A stretch of DNA of 47,424 nucleotides from Collinsella aerofaciens (GTDB lineage: Bacteria; Actinomycetota; Coriobacteriia; Coriobacteriales; Coriobacteriaceae): assembly GCF_015670795.1 (NCBI RefSeq), contig NZ_JADPCJ010000019.1:1-47424 (forward strand), in the 5' to 3' direction. Both the position numbers and the translations under genes were made by a program. Below are positions 25,033 through 35,657 of the stretch, piece by piece (positions within the stretch are counted from its first letter, which is position 1; each line of letters begins with the position of its first letter). Under the pieces are notes generated by a model. That model was not told the origin of the DNA. It saw only the letters and a program-made list of their open reading frames with translations, and did not search any database.

Positions 25033-28000
25033 ATGCAGGCAGATTCCGCTCAGCAGCAGGGCCTTTATCGCCCCGAATTCGATCACGATGCGTGTGGCAT
25101 CGGCGCGCTTGCCGATATCAACGGTGAGCGCCATCACCAGATTCTGGACGATGCGCTGTCCATTCTGGTCAACTTGGAGCACCGCGGCGGCACGGGACTC
25201 GAGAAGAACACCGGTGACGGCGCTGGCATCCTGTTCCAGGTTCCGCATCACTTTTTCCGTAAAGAGGCTCAAAAGTGCGGCCAGATTCTGCCGGCAGAGG
25301 GCGACTATGGCGTGGCCATGCTGTTCTTTCCACAGGACGACAAAGGCGTAGAGGATGCCCGCCTCGTGTTTGAGGAGGGCTGCGCCGAGGCCGGCGTGCC
25401 GCTGCTCTTTTGGCGCGAGGTGCCGGTCGACCCACACGATCTGGGTGAGACCGCCCGCGCCTGCATGCCTACTATCCTGCAGGCCTTCCTGGGTCGCCCC
25501 GACGACACGCCGGCGGGCGACGCCTTCGAGCGCCGCCTGTATGTGTGCCGCCGCACCATCGAGAAGAAAGCCGACGCCGAGTTTGCCCTGCGCGACAAGA
25601 TCTTCTACGTGTGCTCCATGAGCTCGCGCACCATCGTGTACAAGGGCATGCTGGTCGCCACGCAGATGCGCCGCTTCTTCACCGACCTCAACGATGCCGC
25701 CGTCAAGACGGCCGTGGCGCTCGTCCACTCGCGCTACTCCACCAACACCACGCCCAGCTGGGAGCGCGCGCACCCCAACCGCTTTATCATCCACAACGGC
25801 GAGATCAACACCCTCAAGGGTAACGTCAACTGGATTCGCGCCCGCGAACCCAACCTGTACAGCCCCGTGCTGCAGCACGATCTTGAGCGCGTGATGCCCA
25901 TCATCAACCGCGAGGGTTCCGACTCCGCGATTCTGGACAATGTGCTTGAGTTCCTGGTCATGAACGGTCGCCCGCTTACGCGTGCTGCATCCATGCTGCT
26001 GCCCGAGCCGTGGGACCACAACGACAGCCTGAGCGAGGAGCGCCGCGCCTACGACGCTTACCAGTCCATGCTCATGGAGCCGTGGGATGGCCCGGCGGCC
26101 ATCGCCTTTACCGACGGTCGCACGCTGGGCGCCGCCCTCGACCGTAACGGCCTGCGCCCCGCTCGTTACTACGTGACGCGCGACGGCCGCTTTATGCTGG
26201 CAAGCGAGGTGGGCACCATCGAGGTGAGCCCCGAGAACATCCTGACGAGCGGCTGTCTGGGGCCGGGCCAGATGCTCGAGGTTGACTTTGCCCGCGGGCG
26301 CGTCATCTACAACGACGAGCTGCGCGCCCGTTATGCCAAGGAAAAGCCCTACCGTGATTGGATTGCCGAGGAGACGCTGACCGTTGACGCGCTCGATGAG
26401 CCCGTTGCGGCAACGCCCGCCGAGGACGCCGAGGTGCCCGCCGCCGTGCGCATGGCCAAGCTCGGCTACCACTGGGATGACGTCGACGAGGTCGTGCGTC
26501 CCATGGCCCAGCAGGGCAAGGCACCGCTCGCCTCGATGGGCATCGACGCGCCGCTGGCCTGCCTGTCCAAGAAGACGCGTTCGTTCTTCGATTACTTCTA
26601 TCAGCTGTTCGCCCAGGTCACGAATCCGCCGATCGATGCCCTGCGCGAGCACATGGTCACCTCGACCACGCTCTACCTGGGCAACCACGGCAACCTGCTC
26701 GAGGACTCCCGCACGGCCTGCCAGCTGGTGCGCTTGGAGCGCCCGTTGCTCAACGAGGAGGAGTTCGACCGCATCTGCGCCATCGACCGCGTGGGCTTTA
26801 AGACCCGTCGCTTCCGTGCCGTCTACCGCCGCGATGCCGGCGAGGGCGCGCTGCAGGCTACGCTCAAGCAGCTTGCAGAGGATGTTGAGGCTGCGGTCCG
26901 CGACGGCGTGAACATCGTGGTGTTGAGCGATCGCGCCGCTGCGGGTGAGGTGCCCGTGCCGTCGCTGCTCGCCGTGGGCTGCGTGCACAACCACCTGATC
27001 CGCGCCGGCGTGCGTACCTTTGCCGACATCGTGGTGGAGTGCGGCGACGCCGTGTCTCCGCACGACTTTGCGGCACTGGTGGGCTACTCCGCGAGTGGCA
27101 TCTATCCGTACAACGCACATGCGTGCATCCGCGATCTGGCGGCACGCGGCGACCTGGACGTGACGGCCGAGCAGGGCATCGCCAACTACAACAAGGCTGC
27201 GACCGCCGGCATCGTTTCCATCATGTCCAAGATGGGCATCTCCACGGTGCAGAGCTACCATTCGGCGCAGATCTTCGAGGCCGTGGGCTTCACTCCGGAG
27301 TTCGTCAACGTGTACTTCGCCGGCACGGTGAGCCGTGTGGGCGGTATGGGTGTCGAGGACGTCGAGCGTGAGCAGAATGAGCGCTACGACGCCGCGCTCG
27401 CTATCCTTAAGAGCCCGGCTCCCGATCAGCTGCCCACGTTGGGTCTGACCAAGTGGCGCCCGCTCGGCGGCGAGGATCACCTCATCGATCCGCAGACTGT
27501 CTACTTGCTGCGGACCGCCTGCCGCGAGGACAGCTACGACACCTTTAAGGAGTACAGCGCCCGCCTGCACCGCACCGGCCGTGCCGTGCGCCTGCGCGAC
27601 CTGCTGGACTTTGATGCCGGCGGCCGCACCCCGGTGGCACTCGACGAGGTCGAGCCCGCGCTCAACATCGTTCGCCGCTTTAACACCGGCGCCATGTCGT
27701 ACGGTTCCATCAGCAAGGAAGCACACGAGTGCATGGCCATCGCCATGAACCGCCTGCACGGCCGTTCCAACTCGGGCGAGGGCGGCGAGGATCCGCGCCG
27801 CGAGACCCCGCTGGCTAACGGTGACTCCAAGAATTCCGCCATCAAGCAGGTGGCAAGCGCGCGCTTTGGCGTGACGAGCCGCTACCTGTGCAGCGCCTTT
27901 GAGATTCAGATCAAGATGGCCCAGGGCGCCAAGCCCGGCGAGGGCGGCCACCTGCCCGGCAAGAAGGTCTACCCCTGGATCGCCGAGGTCCGTCAGTCCA

Positions 28001-29730
28001 CGCCCGGCATCGGCCTGATCTCGCCTCCGCCGCACCACGACATCTACTCCATCGAGGACCTGGCGGAGCTTATCTTCGATCTTAAGAACGCCAACCCCGG
28101 CGCACGCGTGTCGGTCAAGCTGGTCAGCGAGGCCGGCGTCGGCACCATCGCCACCGGTGTGGCCAAGGGTGCCGCCGACAAGATCTTGATCAGCGGCCAC
28201 AACGGCGGCTCCGGTGCTGCGGCGCGCGATTCGATCTGGCACGCCGGTCTGCCGCTGGAGCTTGGCCTTGCCGAGGCCCAGCAGACGCTGCTGCAAAACG
28301 GCCTGCGCTCACGCGTGGTGCTCGAAGCCGACGGCAAGCTCATGGACGGCACCGATGTCGCCGTCGCCTGCCTGCTGGGTGCCGAGGAGTTTGGCTTTGC
28401 GACCATGCCGCTCATCTCCATGGGCTGCCTTATGCAGCGCGACTGCCAGCAGGATACCTGCCCGGCCGGCATCGCCACGCAAAACTGTCGCCTGCGTCGC
28501 GGCTTCCGCGGCAAGCCCGAGCACGTCGAGCACTTTATGCTCTTTGTTGCCGAGCAGCTGCGCGAGGTCATGGCGAGCCTGGGCTTCCGCACCGTCGACG
28601 AGATGGTCGGCCATCCCGAGTGCTTGCGCCAGATTGAGGTCCCGGGCAACCGCAAGGCCAACCTGCTCGATCTGTCGCCCGTGCTGGCGAGCGCGACCTG
28701 CGAGTTCGGTGCCCACATCCCGGGTGCCGACGGTCGTCACTTCCTGCCGCAGATGGCTGCGGACAGCGAGCTCGAAAAGACGCTCGACTCCACGTTGTTT
28801 GTGCCCTATACGGCCGATGCCCGTGCGCACCTGCGTCCGATTCGCTTCCGCGCCGATATCGCCAACGTCAACCGCTGCGTGGGCACCATCTTGGGCAACG
28901 CGGTGACCAAGGCGCATCCCGAGGGCCTGCCCGCCGGCTCCATCACCATCGATTGCGATGGTTCGGCCGGTCAGAGCTTTGGCGCCTTCCTGCCGCGCGG
29001 CATTACGCTCAACGTGTGCGGCGACGCCAACGACTACTTTGGCAAGGGCCTTTCGGGCGGCGAGGTGTCGGTGCGCCCCAACCCGCATGCGACCTACAAG
29101 TTCGACGAGAACATCATCGTGGGCAACGTTGCGTTCTTTGGCGCTACGAGTGGCCGCGGCTTCATTAACGGCCTGGCCGGCCAGCGCTTTGGCGTACGCA
29201 ACTCCGGTGCCACGGTGGTGGTCGAGGGCTGCGGCAACCATGGCTGCGAGTACATGACGGGAGGTCTGGCGCTCATCCTGGGCGAGGTCGGGCAGAACTT
29301 CGCCGCCGGCATGACGGGCGGCGTGGCTTACGTCTTTGACCAGTACGGCACGCTCGATGCCCGTGTGAACCACGAGAGCGTTGATCTTAAAGCCCCGACG
29401 GCCGGTGAGCTGGCGCAGATTCGTGCGCTCGTCCAGGAGCACGTGGACGCGACGCAGAGCCCGCGCGGCATTAAGTTGCTCTACAGCTTTGAGACGATGA
29501 GCAAGCACTTTGTGAAGGTCATTCCGACCGAGTACGAGCGCGTGCTGGCGATTGTCGCCGCCGCCGAGGCCGTCGGCAAGACGCATGAGCAGGCCGAGGA
29601 GCTGGCGTTTGACATTGTGACCGGTCGCGCCGACGCCGCCGATGTCGCTCGCTTTGATGTGGCGGGTGGTGTCGCTGGCGCTGTGCCCGCCGCCGCCAGC
29701 TCTGTTGCTTCGACCAAGAAGGAGGCGTAA
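25033..29730 (+). CDS. gltB: Glutamate synthase, large subunit
   Basis: GltB makes two glutamates from glutamine and 2-oxoglutarate. The 1565-residue protein is complete. The class II amidotransferase domain starts at Cys21 (DACGIGALAD) after a 20-residue propeptide. A central domain and the FMN-binding synthase domain follow. The [3Fe-4S] cluster motif is C1132-x5-C1138-x4-C1143, and a C-terminal GXGXG beta-helix domain closes the protein (GCGNHGCEYMTGG). GGGGAGG at 25021-25027 sets ATG 25033. gltD follows 5 bases later. TAATAT at 25011-25016 or TAGTAT at 24986-24991 could be the -10. Confidence 0.96.
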   Translation: MQADSAQQQGLYRPEFDHDACGIGALADINGERHHQILDDALSILVNLEHRGGTGLEKNTGDGAGILFQVPHHFFRKEAQKCGQILPAEGDYGVAMLFFPQDDKGVEDARLVFEEGCAEAGVPLLFWREVPVDPHDLGETARACMPTILQAFLGRPDDTPAGDAFERRLYVCRRTIEKKADAEFALRDKIFYVCSMSSRTIVYKGMLVATQMRRFFTDLNDAAVKTAVALVHSRYSTNTTPSWERAHPNRFIIHNGEINTLKGNVNWIRAREPNLYSPVLQHDLERVMPIINREGSDSAILDNVLEFLVMNGRPLTRAASMLLPEPWDHNDSLSEERRAYDAYQSMLMEPWDGPAAIAFTDGRTLGAALDRNGLRPARYYVTRDGRFMLASEVGTIEVSPENILTSGCLGPGQMLEVDFARGRVIYNDELRARYAKEKPYRDWIAEETLTVDALDEPVAATPAEDAEVPAAVRMAKLGYHWDDVDEVVRPMAQQGKAPLASMGIDAPLACLSKKTRSFFDYFYQLFAQVTNPPIDALREHMVTSTTLYLGNHGNLLEDSRTACQLVRLERPLLNEEEFDRICAIDRVGFKTRRFRAVYRRDAGEGALQATLKQLAEDVEAAVRDGVNIVVLSDRAAAGEVPVPSLLAVGCVHNHLIRAGVRTFADIVVECGDAVSPHDFAALVGYSASGIYPYNAHACIRDLAARGDLDVTAEQGIANYNKAATAGIVSIMSKMGISTVQSYHSAQIFEAVGFTPEFVNVYFAGTVSRVGGMGVEDVEREQNERYDAALAILKSPAPDQLPTLGLTKWRPLGGEDHLIDPQTVYLLRTACREDSYDTFKEYSARLHRTGRAVRLRDLLDFDAGGRTPVALDEVEPALNIVRRFNTGAMSYGSISKEAHECMAIAMNRLHGRSNSGEGGEDPRRETPLANGDSKNSAIKQVASARFGVTSRYLCSAFEIQIKMAQGAKPGEGGHLPGKKVYPWIAEVRQSTPGIGLISPPPHHDIYSIEDLAELIFDLKNANPGARVSVKLVSEAGVGTIATGVAKGAADKILISGHNGGSGAAARDSIWHAGLPLELGLAEAQQTLLQNGLRSRVVLEADGKLMDGTDVAVACLLGAEEFGFATMPLISMGCLMQRDCQQDTCPAGIATQNCRLRRGFRGKPEHVEHFMLFVAEQLREVMASLGFRTVDEMVGHPECLRQIEVPGNRKANLLDLSPVLASATCEFGAHIPGADGRHFLPQMAADSELEKTLDSTLFVPYTADARAHLRPIRFRADIANVNRCVGTILGNAVTKAHPEGLPAGSITIDCDGSAGQSFGAFLPRGITLNVCGDANDYFGKGLSGGEVSVRPNPHATYKFDENIIVGNVAFFGATSGRGFINGLAGQRFGVRNSGATVVVEGCGNHGCEYMTGGLALILGEVGQNFAAGMTGGVAYVFDQYGTLDARVNHESVDLKAPTAGELAQIRALVQEHVDATQSPRGIKLLYSFETMSKHFVKVIPTEYERVLAIVAAAEAVGKTHEQAEELAFDIVTGRADAADVARFDVAGGVAGAVPAAASSVASTKKEA

Positions 29731-29735
29731 GTGCC

Positions 29736-31217
<1,482 letters not shown>

Positions 31218-31230
31218 GGTAGTCATTCGG

Positions 31231-31271
31231 GCGCGTCCCCAACGACTAGTCATTGGGGACGCGCTTTTTTT
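31231..31271 (+). terminator. gltBD terminator, GTCCCCAA palindrome
   Basis: Perfect 12-bp arms GCGCGTCCCCAA (31231-31242) and TTGGGGACGCGC (31253-31264) enclose CGACTAGTCA, then seven Ts. A second right-half copy, CTAGTCGTTGGGGACAC, follows at 31274-31290. Confidence 0.85.
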
Positions 31272-31427
31272 GTCTAGTCGTTGGGGACACTCTTAACGTC
31301 TGACTGCTCATTTGCTGACGTGCGGGCTCGCGGTGCCTTGCTGTTTTCGTGATGGCTGCGGCTGGCAAGCTCAAAATCTCTGTTTATTTGCCTATGTTTA
31401 ACTGGGGTTTTGCTTCGGTATAACGTA

Positions 31428-31463
31428 TCGGTCAAGCGTTCCGTCAAGTATTCGGTCAGCATC
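31428..31463. repeat. Three 12-bp direct repeats upstream of the 31.6-kb gene
   Basis: TCGGTCAAGCGT, TCCGTCAAGTAT and TCGGTCAGCATC lie head to tail. A TATAAC box at 31419-31424 lies just before them. They look like repeated half-sites for a DNA-binding protein. The remainder of 31218-31560 holds only the terminator; I see no gene. Confidence 0.4.
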
Positions 31464-31560
31464 TGGTTTGCAGCCTTATGCCCATTTCGTCCGCGCTGGC
31501 GGCGACCACCGGCCCTCCCCGTAAGCTCAAATTGAGGTTCATCAGTTTGAGGAGGATGCC

Positions 31561-32268
31561 ATGGCTGATCATGTTTTGGACCGGGGACGTCTGGCCGAGG
31601 CCGTTGGTAACGATATTGCCGACATGGCCCAGTTTTGGATGCTGCGCAAGTTTCAGTTTTTGGAGTCGGCGCGCACACAGTTCGAAGTGATCGTCGATCC
31701 ATGGCTCAGCTATTGCGAGGAGCCCTCGCAAAATGAAATCATGGCCTATAACATGGCATTTACCGATTGGCTGCTGTTCGAGCGTCCCTATTACCATGAC
31801 AAGACGCTGCTTGAGCTGTATGTGGACGAGCCGCCGACGTCGCTTTCGCCTGCTTCGCTCAGACGGCTCGAACAGGTGCGCGACACGCAGTATTTCTCGC
31901 GCTTTGGCATTTTGGACAAGGATCCTGTGACTGGTATGGTCGCGCTGCGCGACACGCGCACCGACCGACGTTTTGATGTCTACGACCCACATATCGTGCA
32001 AAAAGAGCACTGGCGCGAAGGTGCGATTGCGGTGCGCATCGCGTGCGTTGACGATATTTGGCTGACGGCGGGGCAGCTCTACCTCTACGACATTGCACGC
32101 CTGAGCGATACGGCGGTCGACGGGCCCGGCGCGGTGCATCCCGAGGACCTAGAGGACGGTTTCGACACCTCGTGTATCAGCTTCTTTTTGAGGTTGGTCC
32201 GCGACATCATGGGTGCCCAGGGGCGCTACGTAAAGTCCCTCAACATCTACGAACAGGAATGGGAGTAG
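31561..32268 (+). CDS. Hypothetical protein
   Basis: This 235-residue protein is not recognised. It is soluble, acidic and rich in aromatics (QFWMLRKFQFLE, DWLLFERPYYHDK, SCISFFLRLVRDI), with no signal peptide, membrane segment or cysteine cluster. It ends NIYEQEWE. GAGGAGG before ATG 31561 is a strong ribosome binding site, and codon use is like its neighbours, so it is a real gene. It is followed after 35 bp by the first four-unit array of 59-bp palindromes. A link to that array or to the nuclease gene beyond it is possible but unproven. Confidence 0.8.
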   Translation: MADHVLDRGRLAEAVGNDIADMAQFWMLRKFQFLESARTQFEVIVDPWLSYCEEPSQNEIMAYNMAFTDWLLFERPYYHDKTLLELYVDEPPTSLSPASLRRLEQVRDTQYFSRFGILDKDPVTGMVALRDTRTDRRFDVYDPHIVQKEHWREGAIAVRIACVDDIWLTAGQLYLYDIARLSDTAVDGPGAVHPEDLEDGFDTSCISFFLRLVRDIMGAQGRYVKSLNIYEQEWE

Positions 32269-32303
32269 GGGATGGGCGGTCGCGGCGCCGCCGTCTGTCT
32301 ATT

Positions 32304-32603
32304 TGTCTCGGTCTGTAACGTTTAGGGACAAAAAACCGGTCTTCCTGTTACAGATCGAGACGAATGATTGGGCTCTGCTGGTTTGTCTAAATCTGTAACG
32401 TTTGGGAGCCTGGAGAACGTCTAACTGTTACAAATCGAGACGTTTGGAACCTGGCTGGGGGAATGTCTCAATCTGTAACATCTCCAGGCCAAAATTCGAC
32501 CTAACTGTTACAGATCGAGACAAAGAGGTGCAATGCTGCGCGAACGTCTCGATCTGTAACGTTTGGCGGCTGCTTGTGCTCGTAACTGTTACAGATCAAG
32601 ACG
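32304..32603. repeat. Array of four 59-bp palindromes, upstream of the nuclease gene
   Basis: Units lie at 32304-32362, 32384-32442, 32464-32522 and 32545-32603, with spacers of 21, 21 and 22 bp. Units 1-3 have the A-rich centre; unit 4 is nearest the T-rich type. The last unit ends 25 bp before the next start codon, so the promoter of that gene must lie in or before the array. Confidence 0.92.
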
Positions 32604-32628
32604 TTTGCCGACAGTGGCAACGGTGACA

Positions 32629-33699
32629 ATGGCTCATTTGTCCGATGTGGTGGTGATGAAAGTGTCTAATACCGTTCTTAAACACGAGCAAGCGACGCGT
32701 AACACCTTGGCGCGGAATAGGATGCTTGCCAGGCTCACGGAGGCGGCTGAACAAGGCGTGCCGCTTGTAACACACGACAATGCCGAGCTCATGTGGCTGC
32801 GGCGCCATGTGGGCACAGACGATATTGCGGAGCCCGAATCGCACCTATTCTGTTTTCAGCATGAATGGGATGCATTGACGCCGGCGGAGCGAGCGCTGCG
32901 TACCATCAAAGGGCTTGCGGAGTTTCATCCCGATTGGGCGTTTTGGGGTTATGACGCGGCGCTTTTGTGGGGTCTGGAGGTGCCGAATGATCTGCTTGGA
33001 CCGCGTTACTTGGTCAAGACGGGTTGTTCGGTGGCGTTGAGTACGGGATGTAGACTGCTGCGTCCGCAGGCGGCGGGTGCGCTTGAACGCGTCGATGGCG
33101 TGCGGGTGACGCCGTTTTGGCGCACGGTGGAGGATTGTCTGCTGCGTGCGCCGTTTTCGTATGGTCTGGCGATCGCCGATTCTGCATTGCGGGCGAAGGG
33201 CATGTCGCGCGACGACCTCTGCGAACGGCTCCAGGCCGATTGCGAGGGCAGGCGAGGATATCGCAGAGCTCAGGTGATTGCGTCGCATGCGGACGGCCTG
33301 TCCGAAAACGGTGGCGAGTCTCGGTTCCGAGCATTCTTTATTGCATACGGCTTTCCGGTTCCGGAGTTGCAGGTGGAGTTTCGCGATCCGCTCGATTCGA
33401 GTCAGGTGTTTCGCGTTGATTATTTCTGGAGGCTCGAGGACGGGACATGTGTCATCGGCGAGCTCGACGGAAAGGGGAAGTATACCTTGCAGAACGGCGA
33501 GGGTCGGGAGTCGGTCGACCCGTTCGTGGCAGAGCGTCAGCGGGAATCCCATCTGACAATGCTCGGGCACAAGGTGCTTCGGTTCACGTTTGATGAGCTC
33601 AAGAACCCGGGGAAATTGGTTGAAAAGATGGGGCTAGCAGGTATTCCGCGACGGGCCGATTTGGCTGAGGAATGGAGACGTCAGTGGTATGGGCACTGA
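32629..33699 (+). CDS. AbiEi-like/DUF559-type nuclease protein bracketed by palindrome arrays
   Basis: This 356-residue protein has two parts. Residues about 30-215 resemble AbiEi-type (type IV antitoxin) proteins: an N-terminal helical/winged segment, then FWGYDAALLWGLEVP, like the SHRSAALLHGL motif of that group. Residues about 225-345 look like a PD-(D/E)XK domain of the DUF559/Vsr type, with E230 (GESRFR), D264 (RVDYFW), E278-L-D-G-K282 (GELDGKGKY), a helix with AERQRESHLTMLG, then KVLRFTFDEL. Nicking or cutting DNA is the family expectation, not shown here. ATG 32629 is the first of three possible starts (32656, 32722); none has a good ribosome binding site. Four-unit arrays lie 25 bp before and 7 bp after it. 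Confidence 0.75.
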   Translation: MAHLSDVVVMKVSNTVLKHEQATRNTLARNRMLARLTEAAEQGVPLVTHDNAELMWLRRHVGTDDIAEPESHLFCFQHEWDALTPAERALRTIKGLAEFHPDWAFWGYDAALLWGLEVPNDLLGPRYLVKTGCSVALSTGCRLLRPQAAGALERVDGVRVTPFWRTVEDCLLRAPFSYGLAIADSALRAKGMSRDDLCERLQADCEGRRGYRRAQVIASHADGLSENGGESRFRAFFIAYGFPVPELQVEFRDPLDSSQVFRVDYFWRLEDGTCVIGELDGKGKYTLQNGEGRESVDPFVAERQRESHLTMLGHKVLRFTFDELKNPGKLVEKMGLAGIPRRADLAEEWRRQWYGH

Positions 33700-33706
33700 A
33701 GCGGAC

Positions 33707-34004
33707 CGTCTTAATCTGTAACAACAGGGGACCGTTTGGCCTCGTAACTGTTACAGCTTAAGACAAAAGGTTGGCGGCTGATGAAAGATCTCAAACTGTA
33801 ACATCTAGAGGCCGAAAACCTGTCTACTTGTTACAGATTTAGACGTTTGACGACGGGGCTGGGAATATCTCGATCTGTAACATCTGATGGCCAAAAATCG
33901 GTCTATCTGTTACAGATTGAGACAAAGGCCGGAGGCATGACCGAAAATCTCGATCTGTAACATTTGGAAGGGTAAAGACGGTCTATCTGTTATAGATCAA
34001 GACG
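33707..34004. repeat. Array of four 59-bp palindromes, downstream of the nuclease gene
   Basis: Units lie at 33707-33765, 33787-33845, 33866-33924 and 33946-34004 (periods 80, 79 and 80). The first begins 7 bp after the nuclease stop codon and has the T-rich centre; the other three are A-rich. Unit 1 shows a paired change in both arms (CTTAA / TTAAG). The 34005-34154 gap holds only the amidohydrolase leader. Confidence 0.92.
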
Positions 34005-34154
34005 TTTTGCTGGAACGACCGAAGCATCGCTGCACTGGTCTGTTCATCCTCACGCCCTTCTCTTCCTCCCGTTAGCCGATATGTCCGCAGCAACCCTGTC
34101 GCGCTGGATGATAATGGACAAATGTTCAAGTTAATCGTGAGGGAGGAGCTCGAT

Positions 34155-35525
34155 ATGGCGTCTACCGATCGTTCCACGTTGTTTATCAATGCGACCGTCC
34201 TGGATGGTTCGGAACATATGGAGCCGCAGCCCGACATGGCCGTGGTCGTTGAGCGCGGTGTCATCACGTGGATGGGGCCGAGTGCTGTGGCGCAGGCGCC
34301 TGCTGGCGCCGAGGTCGTCGACCTGGCAGGTGCGTATCTCATGCCAGGCCTCATCAATATGCATGTGCATTTGTGCGGCTCGGGCAAGCCGGTCTCGGCG
34401 GGCGATGCGGGCGCGCTGATGAAGAAGCTCGATAATCCGGTGGGCCGCGCCATCGTCCGCCACATCCTCAAAGGCAGCGCCCAACAGCAGTTGGCAAGCG
34501 GCGTGACAACGGTGCGTGGCGCGGGCGACCCGCTGTTTGCGGATCTTGCCGTGCGCGATGCTATCGATGCCGGCAAGTATCAAGGTCCTCGCCTGGTGGC
34601 GCCGGGAACGGGCGTTACGGTGCCGGGGGGCCATGGTGCTGGCTTGTTCGCCCAGGTGGCTAACAGTCCCGCCGAGGCGGCCGAACAGGTGCGCGACCTG
34701 TATGCGCGCGGTGCCGACGTCATTAAACTGTTCGTAACGGGTGGCGTGTTCGACGCGACCGAGGTGGGCGAGCCGGGTGTGCTGCGTATGCCCGTGGAGG
34801 TTGCCGCAGCGGCGTGCAAGGCGGCGCACGATATGGGCCTTCCGGTTATGGCTCATGTCGAGAGTACCGAGGGCGTGAAGGCCGCGCTTGAGGCCGGCGT
34901 TGACACGATTGAGCACGGCGCTCCGTTGACGCCCGAGATCCTGGAGCTGTACCGCGGCGCCGCGGGTACGCAGCTCGAGGGACGTGCGCCGAGTGTGACC
35001 TGCACTATCAGCCCGGCGCTGCCGTTTGTATTGCTCGATCCGGAAAAGACTCATTCGACCGATACGCAAAAGAAGAACGGCGACATCGTGTGCTCGGGCA
35101 TCATCGAGAGCGCCCGTGCCGCACTGGAAGCTGGTGTTAGGGTGGGCCTAGGCACGGATTCGAGCTGCCCGTTCGTGACGCAGTATGACATGTGGCGTGA
35201 GGTGGCCTATTTTGCCAAGTATGTGGGCGTGAGCAACGCCTTCGCGCTGCATACGGCCACGCAGGTCAATGCCGAACTGCTGGGCCTGGGCGGCGAGACC
35301 GGCACAATCGAGTGCGGTAAGGCCGCCGATATCCTGGTGACGCGCGAGAACCCGCTCGATGACCTGTGCGCCCTGCGTGAGCCAATGCACGTGATGTGCC
35401 GCGGCGATCTGGTGCGCAAGCTCAAGGTGAAGCGTATCCCCGAGGTGGACGCCGAGCTCGACACGATTATGACCATGCCTGCCGAAGCGCTGGCCGAGGA
35501 GCTCGCCCGCGACGGCGTGGCATAG
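34155..35525 (+). CDS. Amidohydrolase family protein
   Basis: This 456-residue metal-dependent hydrolase has the composite domain typical of the imidazolonepropionase/prolidase-like amidohydrolases. The first metal motif is H70-V-H72 (GLINMHVHL). It is followed by a likely bridging Lys in ADVIKLFVTGG, then histidines in MAHVES and IEHGAPL, and Asp in GLGTDSSCP. The C-terminal part rejoins the small beta domain (GTIECGKAADILVTRENPLDDL). Relatives hydrolyse peptides or cyclic amides; the substrate is unknown. GGAGGAG sets ATG 34155. A strong terminator follows. Confidence 0.85.
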   Translation: MASTDRSTLFINATVLDGSEHMEPQPDMAVVVERGVITWMGPSAVAQAPAGAEVVDLAGAYLMPGLINMHVHLCGSGKPVSAGDAGALMKKLDNPVGRAIVRHILKGSAQQQLASGVTTVRGAGDPLFADLAVRDAIDAGKYQGPRLVAPGTGVTVPGGHGAGLFAQVANSPAEAAEQVRDLYARGADVIKLFVTGGVFDATEVGEPGVLRMPVEVAAAACKAAHDMGLPVMAHVESTEGVKAALEAGVDTIEHGAPLTPEILELYRGAAGTQLEGRAPSVTCTISPALPFVLLDPEKTHSTDTQKKNGDIVCSGIIESARAALEAGVRVGLGTDSSCPFVTQYDMWREVAYFAKYVGVSNAFALHTATQVNAELLGLGGETGTIECGKAADILVTRENPLDDLCALREPMHVMCRGDLVRKLKVKRIPEVDAELDTIMTMPAEALAEELARDGVA

Positions 35526-35554
35526 GTGTGACAAAGGGACAACTCCGTTGCCGC

Positions 35555-35597
35555 ATACAAAAGCCGAGGTCTCAACACGAGGCCTCGGCTTTTGTAT
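35555..35597. terminator. Bidirectional terminator after the amidohydrolase gene
   Basis: A perfect 15-bp stem, ATACAAAAGCCGAGG (35555-35569) with CCTCGGCTTTTGTAT (35583-35597), serves the plus-strand gene and, with As on the other side, also the convergent minus-strand gene. Confidence 0.8.
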
Positions 35598-35617
35598 CGA
35601 ACAAATTCTTAAGATTT

Positions 35618-35646
35618 GGGACAAACAAACCTGATTAGTTTGTCCC
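35618..35646. repeat. GGGACAAAC inverted repeat
   Basis: GGGACAAAC (35618-35626) and GTTTGTCCC (35638-35646) form a 9-bp stem between two convergent genes, just beyond the terminator and 11 bp from the stop of the zinc-ribbon gene. Confidence 0.55.
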
Positions 35647-35657
35647 GCGTGCGGGCG

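Noticed and set aside
24994..28296. 1100-residue open frame antisense to gltB
   Set aside because: Shadow frame of the strongly biased gltB coding strand, with no ribosome binding site and a Leu/Gly/His-rich composition typical of such shadows. The same applies to the long frame antisense to the helicase gene.
31274..31459. Small minus-strand gene starting MLTEYLTERLTDTLYR
   Set aside because: The repetitive start is the translation of the 12-bp direct repeats, there is no good ribosome binding site, and the frame runs through the terminator region.
32304..32603. CRISPR array
   Set aside because: The regular pitch recalls CRISPR, but the repeat is a 59-bp full palindrome with variable centres, the spacers are about 21 bp and partly alike, arrays have 2-4 units, and no cas genes are present.
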